Positions 12,114 through 17,969 of a stretch of DNA of 18,197 nucleotides are shown here, piece after piece. The notes beneath the pieces are model-generated. The model did not search any database and was not told the DNA's origin. It worked only from the letters and a program-made list of their open reading frames with translations. A program made the translations under genes and the position numbers. The stretch is taken from contig JANLHE010000481.1 of assembly GCA_024653875.1 (NCBI GenBank), positions 1-18,197 of the forward strand, given 5' to 3'. Each line of letters starts with the position of its first letter. Positions within the stretch are counted from its first letter, which is position 1. Source of the stretch: Acidobacteriota bacterium. GTDB taxonomy: Bacteria; Acidobacteriota; Vicinamibacteria; Vicinamibacterales; SCN-69-37.

Positions 12114-12860
12114 CTACGCCCCTTCCTTGGTCGCGGCCTCGGCGGGCCGATTGCATTCTTTGCACGGGCAGACATCTGATCCATCACAGCCGTCATCAAC
12201 AACTACTGGGGTCGCGGCCTCGGCGGGCAGGAGGGCCAAAAAACGGACCAGCAGCGATCCGATCTCTCGATACAATGCCTCCGCAACAGTCTGGTTGGCC
12301 CGATCTCCCGTCCGCTCGCATGACTGGATGATCGAATGCAGCTCGTCTTCCCGATCGCCGAGCCACTCGCGCAGCACTTCTTCTCTGGCGTGGGCGGCGG
12401 CAAGATCGGCACGCACCTTCTCCCCCACCTCGGCCAGCGGCCGCAGGCGCGTGAGTTCGGCCATTCGCTGTTTTGCCAAGTCACTCGCGTAAGGCTGGCA
12501 GGCGTTGACAGCTGAGATGAAGTCGTCGGTTTCGGCCAGCACCTTCACAATGCGCTCTAACTCAGCCAGAACGTCGCTACGCTGTTGCCTCGCCTCATCG
12601 CGCTCAGCGCGCACCTTGTCGAGCCGCTTCACGGCGTCGATGCGCCCTTGCTCCCATTCGTCCCGCTCTTGCTTCCACTGTGCCCCCGCCTCGGCGGCGG
12701 CGAGGAGATCGCGCGTGTTCTCTGCGGCCTCACGAAACATCGCCGCCTTGACCATCTCGGCTGTCTTGTCCTGGTCGTCTCGATACAAGGTCTCAAGCAG
12801 TTGCGCGGCCTTGTCGAAATCCTCCGCAGACCATCGCCGCTGACGAGCGTCTGGCGTCAT
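12114..12860 (-). CDS. Coiled-coil protein with C-terminal CPCKEC motif
   Basis: The 248-aa protein is mainly charged helix; about residues 45-165 (WKQERDEWEQGRIDAVKRLDKVRAERDEARQ, LAELERIVKVLAE, VGEKVRADLAAAHAREEVL) have coiled-coil spacing. It ends with a short VCPCKEC motif flanked by two copies of PAEAAT encoded by an exact 19-bp direct repeat. The DLLAAAE segment recurs in the ASCH-like protein. Start and upstream stop form ATGA. It may be a structural or scaffolding adaptor; nothing more specific is visible. Confidence 0.65.
   Translation of the reverse strand: MTPDARQRRWSAEDFDKAAQLLETLYRDDQDKTAEMVKAAMFREAAENTRDLLAAAEAGAQWKQERDEWEQGRIDAVKRLDKVRAERDEARQQRSDVLAELERIVKVLAETDDFISAVNACQPYASDLAKQRMAELTRLRPLAEVGEKVRADLAAAHAREEVLREWLGDREDELHSIIQSCERTGDRANQTVAEALYREIGSLLVRFLALLPAEAATPVVVDDGCDGSDVCPCKECNRPAEAATKEGA
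12129..12228 (-). repeat. 19-bp exact direct repeat inside the coiled-coil gene
   Basis: GGTCGCGGCCTCGGCGGGC occurs at 12129-12147 and 12210-12228, 81 bp (27 codons) apart and in the same reading frame. Each copy encodes the PAEAAT segment on either side of the Cys motif, which suggests a local in-frame duplication. Confidence 0.7.
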
Positions 12861-13084
12861 CGCTGGGCCTCTGACTTCTGCCGCTCACGGCTGATCGCCA
12901 CATCGGGCGCCCACTCGGCCAAGCTGACATTCCGGCGTCCGTCCACGAGTTGCACCGTCACTCGCTCCTTCAGCCGCCGATCGTTCGCGCGCCAGCCGGC
13001 CAGTTCCGCGAAGCAGCGGTAGCAATAGCGCAGCATCCCGATCGAGCCTTTCGACGGTTGCCCGCAAGAACAGCGTTCGCTCAT
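12857..13084 (-). CDS. Small zinc-finger-like protein (75 aa)
   Basis: The start at 13084 lies in the J1 junction repeat with its GAGAGGCG ribosome binding site. MSERCSCGQPSKG and YCYRCFAELAGW provide two Cys pairs for one zinc, followed by a basic helix (RRLKERVTVQLVDGRR). It resembles other small phage zinc proteins; function unknown. Confidence 0.65.
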   Translation of the reverse strand: MSERCSCGQPSKGSIGMLRYCYRCFAELAGWRANDRRLKERVTVQLVDGRRNVSLAEWAPDVAISRERQKSEAQR

Positions 13085-13115
13085 TGGCCGCTCGCCTCTC
13101 TCACTGAATCCTCAC
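13081..13115 (-). repeat. Gene-junction repeat J1, copy 2
   Basis: Matches 8529-8566 with two substitutions and a 3-nt deletion. Here the CAGTGA part supplies the stop of the exported protein gene, followed by the ribosome binding site and ATG of the zinc-finger gene. The two copies stand between entirely different genes. Confidence 0.8.
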
Positions 13116-13448
13116 GTTCCCCGGCGCAGCGGCCAGGACCACCGTGAACGTCAACGTTGCCGGGCTGGAGACGCCCCAGAGGTTCGTCGCCGTGACCGTG
13201 ACCGTGTGCGCGCCGACTGTGGCCAGCGTGATCGCCTGTTCCTTAACCGTCGGGCTGCCGACAATCGTGCCGTCGAGCCGCACCGTCCAGTTGAGGACGC
13301 CCGCTGTCGCCTCGTCAGTCTGGTCCCACGCCACCGTCTTGGTGATCGGCAGGCTCTGGGCGTAGACCGTCACGCCGCGCCCGCGGAACAGGGAGGCGCA
13401 GGCCAGGGCCACCAGCAGCGCCAGGACGATCAGAAGGTTGCGTTTCAT
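13101..13448 (-). CDS. Exported Ig/fibronectin type III-like protein
   Basis: The 115-aa protein has a signal peptide (KRNLLIVLALLVALACASL), with a Cys at 17 and a possible YAQS cleavage site near 30. A single all-beta domain follows: ITKTVAWDQTDEATAGVLNWTVRLDGTIVG, then AITLATVGAHTVTVTATNLWGVSSPATLTFTV. The VGAHTVTVTATN strand is typical of FnIII/Ig-like folds. In phages such domains usually adorn virion proteins; a separate secreted version is unusual and could act in the periplasm or on the cell surface. Start is an ATGA overlap. Confidence 0.72.
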   Translation of the reverse strand: MKRNLLIVLALLVALACASLFRGRGVTVYAQSLPITKTVAWDQTDEATAGVLNWTVRLDGTIVGSPTVKEQAITLATVGAHTVTVTATNLWGVSSPATLTFTVVLAAAPGNVRIQ

Positions 13449-13681
13449 GCTCTGCGCCTCATTTCCAGGACGTTGCTGCCCTGCCGTCCTTCCGTCTTCA
13501 TCCGCCGCCGAAGCCTCGCGCCCCGTTCATCCATCGGCAGTCCGACGGGTGCCCAGTGGCCGCAGTTGTCGCAGCGCAGCCCGAGCCGGCCTTGTGGCCC
13601 GTGGACACCCTTCTCGTCGCGTTCACGGAACCGGTGCGCGTGCTGACAGACGCCGATGAGTCGCCAGATCCAGCCGATCAA
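13445..13681 (-). CDS. Zinc-ribbon small protein starting at TTG
   Basis: The best start is a TTG at 13681, which overlaps the HNH gene's TGA (TTGA) and has a GGAGGTG ribosome binding site 5 nt upstream; ATG-initiated alternatives would run deep into the HNH gene. The 78-aa product opens LIGWIWRLIGVCQHAHRFRERD, followed by RCDNCGHWAPVG and a strongly basic tail (RGARLRRRMKTEGRQ). Four Cys/His positions could bind zinc and the tail could contact nucleic acid. Unknown function. Confidence 0.65.
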   Translation of the reverse strand: MIGWIWRLIGVCQHAHRFRERDEKGVHGPQGRLGLRCDNCGHWAPVGLPMDERGARLRRRMKTEGRQGSNVLEMRRRA

Positions 13682-14076
13682 CGGGGCACCTCCGATATCC
13701 AGCGCCCAGCCTTTGCACCGGACGACCACGAAATAGCCAGCACGCCGTCCGCGTTGCCGCTGATGTTCAATGTCCGCTTGACGTGCCGCTCGTCGTGGCA
13801 CGATTTACAGAGCAGGCAGACGTTCCGCGTCGTCTCTGCCGCCGGCCCCGTGCGGCCGTTGACATGGTGATGCTCAAGCCGATTGCCCGCGAGCCCAGCC
13901 GTCTTCCGCACGCGCACGCCACACGCCCGGCAGCGCATCTTGTCGCGGACTTCGACGGACTTGTAAACCTTCCGCCGCTGCGTCACCGTCTCTGCGGCCT
14001 TCTTCGTCTTGCGGTCCAAGCGCGTGCCGGCGGCGGACTTCTGGAGGGCGCCAAAAGCCAGGGCAGGGTTCGCCAT
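13678..14076 (-). CDS. HNH endonuclease
   Basis: A compact 132-aa HNH nuclease: zinc pair CRACG at 49-53, catalytic HH at 69-71 (LEHHHVNG), Asn near 85 and LLCKSCHDERH at 88-98. The N-terminus is basic (LDRKTKKAAETVTQRRKV), as in phage HNH proteins that nick DNA or assist packaging. The catalytic set is complete. It sits in the recombination block rather than next to terminase, which favours a recombination or homing role over packaging, though the window does not show the terminase location. Confidence 0.85.
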   Translation of the reverse strand: MANPALAFGALQKSAAGTRLDRKTKKAAETVTQRRKVYKSVEVRDKMRCRACGVRVRKTAGLAGNRLEHHHVNGRTGPAAETTRNVCLLCKSCHDERHVKRTLNISGNADGVLAISWSSGAKAGRWISEVPR

Positions 14077-14261
14077 CAGTCGCGCTCCAGCCGCTCGGCC
14101 ATCGCATCGCGCGGGTCCGCGTATTCCACGCCGTCATCGTCGCCGCGTTCGCGTGGGTTCTGGTCCGCGCAGCGTGGGCACGGCCGGTCGTGCGTCTGAT
14201 GACACTCGATGCATTCGCACTCGACCGTGCCGAGACCGTCGCATTCTGAACAGGTGTTCAT
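14076..14261 (-). CDS. DnaJ-type Cys-rich zinc protein (61 aa)
   Basis: The start at 14261 overlaps the upstream TGA (ATGA). NTCSECDGLGTVECECIECHQTHDRPCPRC repeats the CxxCxGxG spacing of the DnaJ central zinc domain, with no J domain. The remaining half is acidic (RGDDDGVEYADPRDAMAERLERD). Such stand-alone fragments are frequent in phages and of unknown function. Confidence 0.75.
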   Translation of the reverse strand: MNTCSECDGLGTVECECIECHQTHDRPCPRCADQNPRERGDDDGVEYADPRDAMAERLERD

Positions 14262-14830
14262 GCCGCCTCCGATTTCTTCGCGCGCTTGCGCCGCTCCGCG
14301 CCACGCAGGCGACCACAAGCGCGGCAGATGTTTTGTCGTCCCGTGCTCTTGTTCCGGCTTGAAGCGGCAAACTCAGACAGCTCGCAAGGAGCGTGACAGC
14401 CGCCGCAAATCTTTTGAGTGCTCGGATTGCCTCCAAAGGCTTTGATCCGTTGCCTCACGTGTAGCAGTTTGTGATACGCACGGTCTTGGCAAACCACTAG
14501 ATTCGTGTGCGCGTTGTTGAGTCCGTCTCCGTCAAAGTGGTGGATTTCAGCGCCGCTCGGCAGGGTTCGGCCGATGACCTTCTCGACAATTGCGACATGG
14601 GCGCCAATGTCGCCTCTACTCACGCGAGGATGGCCGACGACGCGAACTTGTCGATACTTGCCCACAACCTCGGAGCGGCGCTGGCCGTGACCCGGGACGA
14701 ACCGCATCGGCTGACCTTTAATAAATCCCCGCTTGCGCTCGCCTTGTCTGGCCAAAGGAGCTAGTTCGCCGCACCCGCACTCGCATAAACCGTTGCTCTT
14801 GTTTGGTCCAGCCCCACAGATGCGCCTCAT
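14258..14830 (-). CDS. HNH endonuclease with flanking zinc motifs
   Basis: The 190-aa protein has an N-terminal CECGCGELAPLARQ plus KGQPMRFVPGHGQRR region, a central HNH core (AEIHHFDGDGLNNAHTNLVVC, H97/H98, N110, then YHKLLH) and a C-terminal four-Cys motif (ICGGCHAPC...ICRACGRLRG). This arrangement is that of phage HNH_3-type homing-like nucleases. It is coupled to the NinB-like gene by ATGA. Catalytic residues look intact. Confidence 0.85.
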   Translation of the reverse strand: MRRICGAGPNKSNGLCECGCGELAPLARQGERKRGFIKGQPMRFVPGHGQRRSEVVGKYRQVRVVGHPRVSRGDIGAHVAIVEKVIGRTLPSGAEIHHFDGDGLNNAHTNLVVCQDRAYHKLLHVRQRIKAFGGNPSTQKICGGCHAPCELSEFAASSRNKSTGRQNICRACGRLRGAERRKRAKKSEAA

Positions 14831-15264
14831 TGTTCCCCCGGCAGCGTCACGACGACGCCGTGCTCGTCAGCCGCGTATCTGGCGATCCATTCCATGAACT
14901 CGGAGAACCGCGCCGAACTCATCCTGGATGACCGCTCTTTTGCGACTTCCCGCTTTGTCACCAGATCAACGACGGTGCCGCCGAACAACATCAACAGCCC
15001 CTCGTGCATCTGTTCCTTGCCGAGCGCGTCGTGCTTGTCGTAGCCCGCCGACTCCGCGATGCCGTCAATGAGCTGGTCGTAAATTGGCCCCCAGAGCGCA
15101 CGGTTCGCCTGCAAACTCCGCTTGTCCACCGGCTTCGCCACTGTGACGATGACCTGCTCGCCATCCCCCAATGTCGAGATCGCCCGGTCGAAATACGCGC
15201 GGCTCGTAAACACCAAGCCGGCGGGCGCTTTCACGGCGGCGAACTCGTAGGACCAGGTGCCCAT
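14827..15264 (-). CDS. NinB-like (lambda Orf-type) recombination protein
   Basis: At 145 aa it matches the size of lambda NinB/Orf, a recombination mediator that helps load annealing proteins on SSB-coated DNA. The typical KRSLxQNxxLWxxxxD motif is seen as DKRSLQANRALWGPIYDQLIDG near residues 47-68, followed by a HDALGKEQMHEGLLMLFGG helix and a helical C-terminus (RFSEFMEWIARYAADEHGV). It lies after RecT and the exonuclease, the expected company. The ATG at 15264 is 5 nt after the SSB-like gene's stop, and no good ribosome binding site is seen. Confidence 0.8.
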   Translation of the reverse strand: MGTWSYEFAAVKAPAGLVFTSRAYFDRAISTLGDGEQVIVTVAKPVDKRSLQANRALWGPIYDQLIDGIAESAGYDKHDALGKEQMHEGLLMLFGGTVVDLVTKREVAKERSSRMSSARFSEFMEWIARYAADEHGVVVTLPGEQ

Positions 15265-15269
15265 GATGG

Positions 15270-15539
15270 CTAGAACGGAATCCCGTCTGAGTCCGCGTCG
15301 TCCACGCGCGAAGGCCGGCGCTCGTCTTCGCGGGTGTCCAGCTTCCGCGTGCCGGCGCTCTGCCCGTCGCGCGGCTCACTTTTCTTCACGCGCCAGTCGG
15401 GCTGCTTGCCCTGTTTGTTCTTGTTCTCAAAGCAGACGACATCGACGCCGCTGATCGTGCCCGTCATGTAGCGCGCGCCGCTCTGGCTCACGCGCACCCA
15501 AAGGGCACCCAGTTCCGCCGGATCTTTTTCGTAGGCCAC
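15270..15539 (-). CDS. Small DUF736-like protein with SSB-type acidic tail
   Basis: A GTG at 15539 shares its G with the upstream TAG (TAGTG) and has GAGGTGG upstream. The 89-aa product has an OB-like beta-rich front (GALWVRVSQSGARYMTGTISGVDVVCFENKNK, PDWRVKKSEP), similar to DUF736-type proteins, and ends in a polar linker plus DDADSDGIPF. That tail mimics the acidic C-terminal tip of bacterial SSB (DDxIPF), which recruits repair partners. Placement between exonuclease and NinB-like genes suggests an ssDNA-related function; this is inferred. Confidence 0.7.
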   Translation of the reverse strand: MAYEKDPAELGALWVRVSQSGARYMTGTISGVDVVCFENKNKQGKQPDWRVKKSEPRDGQSAGTRKLDTREDERRPSRVDDADSDGIPF

Positions 15540-16192
15540 TACGCCACCTCAGTCAGCACAGCCCGCAGGTTCTTGATCGTGCGGAGCGCCGCGATCTCGT
15601 TGTCGATCTCCCCTAAAAACGCTTTGACTTGTGAGGCGTAGTTGGACAGTTGCTCGGGCGTCCGCGTCACCCGCAAGACGAACAGCCGCAAGTCCTCCGG
15701 CAGCCTCGGGTCATACGACACGAAATCGACCCAGGCGCGGCCCGTCAACCACAGCTCGTGCGTGTTCTGCGCGGCGTGTTCGGACGGCTCGACGCCTGAC
15801 CTCAGATAGCCGATGTGATTCGCTGTCTCAGGGCACTTGATCGAGACGATGCCGTCGTCGCCCACGAAACCGTCCGGCGACGTGCCGATGGGCTGCTCGT
15901 CGTGTTCGACAAACCCGATCGCCTGCACCATCGCGCCCGTCGCGGCTTCGTAGGCAGCGATCGCCTCGGCCTCGTGCGCCGTGCCCCATTCCATTGCGGC
16001 GTTGACGTATGTGCTGCGCTGCGCTTGGCCCGTCAGCCTTTCGGCAATCAATTTGTATTTCAGGTTCCGGCGTGCGGCGGCTTCGCCGGCCTTCACCTTC
16101 GCCAGCATGTCCTTCGCGGCGCTGCCGGTCAGCTTGCCGCTCCGCAGTTGGAACCACGCCTCACTCCGCTGCTCAACGTCGTGGATCTTCAT
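15539..16192 (-). CDS. YqaJ-family viral exonuclease
   Basis: The 217-aa protein has QRSEAWFQLRSGKLTGS at 8-24 and WGTAHEAEAIAAYE at 69-82, the YqaJ/lambda exonuclease signatures. TSPDGFVGDDGIVSIKCP follows at 104-121 with the metal-binding Asp107 and Lys119. The middle acidic residue of the usual ExK is Ser117 here. QNTHELWLTGRAWVDFVSYDP is the expected C-terminal part. It digests one strand to make ssDNA for the RecT annealer encoded immediately upstream (ATGA overlap). Confidence 0.88.
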   Translation of the reverse strand: MKIHDVEQRSEAWFQLRSGKLTGSAAKDMLAKVKAGEAAARRNLKYKLIAERLTGQAQRSTYVNAAMEWGTAHEAEAIAAYEAATGAMVQAIGFVEHDEQPIGTSPDGFVGDDGIVSIKCPETANHIGYLRSGVEPSEHAAQNTHELWLTGRAWVDFVSYDPRLPEDLRLFVLRVTRTPEQLSNYASQVKAFLGEIDNEIAALRTIKNLRAVLTEVA

Positions 16193-16947
16193 GCGACGAC
16201 CGCCCCCGCTTTAGCCGCCTTGCTTTTCAAGTCGCTCCAGCCCTTCGCGTTCGTCGTGGTCAAATGCTTTCGATAGGCCGGGAGGGAGTCGTCCCAGGCG
16301 GCTTTGAGTGCCGGCAGCCCAAGTTCCGCCACGGTCTGGAAGTCGCCCCACCACAAATCGAAGCCGTCAGGTGCCACCAGTTCGACCGGCTCGGCCTGCA
16401 CGATCCCGGGCGCGTCTGCTTGCGCCATCTCGTCGTTCGTGTAGAGCCCGGACAACTCCTGCGGGAACGCCCGACGCAGCGCCAAGGCTTCGGCGCACTT
16501 GGCGATCATGACCTCGGGCATCTTCTTCCACAGGTTCTCGCCGGCATAGGAGGCGAACCGCGCGACACCCCACAGCGGCTCTGCGAAGTCCTTCCGCAAG
16601 ACGGCCACTTTCGCGGCGTGCGGCGGCTCGCGCTTCAGCCACACGTCAGCCCACTGCCCGTCTTCGCCGCACCAGAACGGCCCGAGCTGCCCGGCGTACT
16701 GGCCCGTGCGCTCCGCGATCAGGCGGAAGCCGTCGATGCTCGTCTGCACCGTCATCCGGCCGCCCCTCTTGATGGCGTATATCTGCCGCACGAACGGGTC
16801 CAGGCCCGTCCGCTGGCACTGGTGGAGAAACAGCTTCAGTTCATCGTCGCTTGCACCGACGGCGATCTGCCGCTTGATAAGTGCGATCTGATCGTCGCGG
16901 AACGTGATGGCCGAAACAGCGGTTGGAGCGAGAGCAGTCCCGCTCAT
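16189..16947 (-). CDS. recT: RecT/Bet-family single-strand annealing protein
   Basis: The 252-aa product shows the Bet/RecT core: GASDDELKLFLHQCQRTGLDPF at about 31-52, IYAIKR, then GRMTVQTSIDGFRLIAERTGQYAG near 63-86, and LWKKMPEVMIAKCAEALALRRAFP near 148-171. RecT proteins anneal complementary strands exposed by the partner exonuclease, encoded here directly downstream. Length is close to lambda Bet (261 aa). The start is an ATGA overlap. Confidence 0.92.
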   Translation of the reverse strand: MSGTALAPTAVSAITFRDDQIALIKRQIAVGASDDELKLFLHQCQRTGLDPFVRQIYAIKRGGRMTVQTSIDGFRLIAERTGQYAGQLGPFWCGEDGQWADVWLKREPPHAAKVAVLRKDFAEPLWGVARFASYAGENLWKKMPEVMIAKCAEALALRRAFPQELSGLYTNDEMAQADAPGIVQAEPVELVAPDGFDLWWGDFQTVAELGLPALKAAWDDSLPAYRKHLTTTNAKGWSDLKSKAAKAGAVVA

Positions 16948-17402
16948 GACCGCCCCACTAGCTCACCCTGCTGCGTCAGATGGGCCTCGTACATCTGAAT
17001 CGCCCGCCGCACAAGCTGGGCGTCTCGCGACTCGAGCACGTCCACGTCGTCGGCCTCCGCGATGTCCAGGATCGTGTTCGCCATGGCCGCGCCTTTCGCC
17101 CCTGAGTCCGTCCAGGCCAGCGCCTTGCACGCGGCCACGCGGAACGTCTCCCAGCCGGGAATCGCCCTTGGCTGCACGGGCACCATGGTGTGGACGCGGC
17201 GCGCCGCCGCACGGATCAGCGCGAACGCTACCTCGTCAATCGCGCGCTGGTAGGCATCCTCGGCCGAGAGCGTGACTAACCGCGTAAAAGTAGGGCTGGA
17301 GTGAAAGGCGACGTCCGATGTCGTCGCGTTGATCGACGACCGCGAATCGCCATCTGGCTGCGGAGAGGCTTCGTGCATCGGCTGTGATAAACTCAGAGTC
17401 AT
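16944..17402 (-). CDS. Hypothetical 152-aa protein upstream of RecT
   Basis: The ATG at 17402 has GAGGGAG upstream, just below a strong hairpin. The first 40 residues are polar and Ser-rich; the remainder is helical (AEDAYQRAIDEVAFALIRAAARRV, AIQMYEAHLTQQGEL) with the acidic stretch AEADDVDVLESRD. No family recognised. Position directly ahead of recT suggests an accessory recombination protein. Confidence 0.65.
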   Translation of the reverse strand: MTLSLSQPMHEASPQPDGDSRSSINATTSDVAFHSSPTFTRLVTLSAEDAYQRAIDEVAFALIRAAARRVHTMVPVQPRAIPGWETFRVAACKALAWTDSGAKGAAMANTILDIAEADDVDVLESRDAQLVRRAIQMYEAHLTQQGELVGRS

Positions 17403-17416
17403 CGGTTGCTCCCTCT

Positions 17417-17448
17417 GGCCCGCTGACGCTCAGAACGTCGCGCGGGCC
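17417..17448 (-). promoter_or_regulatory. Strong intergenic hairpin before the RBS of the pre-RecT gene
   Basis: GGCCCGC (17417-17423) pairs perfectly with GCGGGCC (17442-17448), with an inner GACG/CGTC stem (17425-17428 with 17436-17439) and loop CTCAGAA. On the coding strand the stem is followed at once by the AGGGAG ribosome binding site and no U-run. On the plus strand a weak T-rich stretch follows. It could be an mRNA-processing or stabilising hairpin, or a bidirectional operator. Confidence 0.45.
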
Positions 17449-17451
17449 TCG

Positions 17452-17790
17452 TTATTTCTGGCCGCTCGTCGGTTTCTGATACCAGCGGCTCATCAGGTAG
17501 GCACACGCCGCTTCCTTGTGCTCGTGCTTGGGCTCAAACGACGCCATCACCGCGGACAGGTGTATCCGCGCCGCGCGAGCGTCGATGCCCTCTTTCACGG
17601 GAGGCAACTTGCCGCCGCTGAAAAACAACTGAGAAAACAGGGCGTTCCACGGCGTGCCGTTGTGACTCTTGAACTCTTGGGGCAGGGCCGCAAACGGCGG
17701 CATCAGCACGGCAAGATTGCCTCCGAACGCAACGTCAACGGCGTTGACCGATGAAGACGGCGTATCGAATTGCTCTAACTGCTCAGTCAT
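17452..17790 (-). CDS. Hypothetical 112-aa early protein
   Basis: The ATG at 17790 has a GGAAGGGGAG ribosome binding site. MTEQLEQFDTPSSS is followed by VAFGGNLAVLMPPFAALPQEF, a loop-rich middle and FEPKHEHKEAACAYLMSRWYQ. No motif is recognised. It is separated from the next gene by 49 nt holding the 17417-17448 hairpin. Confidence 0.65.
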   Translation of the reverse strand: MTEQLEQFDTPSSSVNAVDVAFGGNLAVLMPPFAALPQEFKSHNGTPWNALFSQLFFSGGKLPPVKEGIDARAARIHLSAVMASFEPKHEHKEAACAYLMSRWYQKPTSGQK

Positions 17791-17808
17791 GGTCTGTCTC
17801 CCCTTCCT

Positions 17809-17889
17809 TCATCTCCGCGCGCTCTGGTGCCCCACGTAGCACGCCCGCAGGAACCACGCCCCCGTCAGTAAGGCGAGCAGCGCGATCAC
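17809..17889 (-). CDS. Tiny membrane peptide (26 aa)
   Basis: A GTG at 17889 overlaps the upstream TGA (GTGA). The hydrophobic IALLALLTGAWFL is followed by RACYVGHQSARR, predicting one short span with a basic cytoplasmic end. It is too short for a family call; the coupling on the 5' side supports translation. Confidence 0.45.
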   Translation of the reverse strand: MIALLALLTGAWFLRACYVGHQSARR

Positions 17890-17969
17890 GCCATCCCCTG
17901 CCAGGCCCACGCGAGACCCATGGCGACCCAGAGCAGGCACAACAGCCACGCGCCAAGGTTGATCCTCAT
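17886..17969 (-). CDS. Tiny membrane peptide (27 aa)
   Basis: The ATG at 17969 overlaps the stop of the Ala-rich gene (ATGA). Nearly the whole chain, from LGAWLLCLLWVAMGLAWAW, is a Trp-rich hydrophobic span. It is coupled directly to the next membrane peptide, so the two would be made together and could interact in the membrane. Confidence 0.45.
   Translation of the reverse strand: MRINLGAWLLCLLWVAMGLAWAWQGMA

Noticed and set aside
11740..12165. 141-codon minus-strand frame
   Set aside because: It overlaps three genes joined by TAG-NTG junctions and carries no motif; Gly/Arg-rich composition indicates a shadow.
16009..16998. 329-codon plus-strand open frame
   Set aside because: It lies opposite the clear RecT and YqaJ genes, is rich in Arg/Pro/His with no motif, and is the usual shadow in GC-rich DNA.
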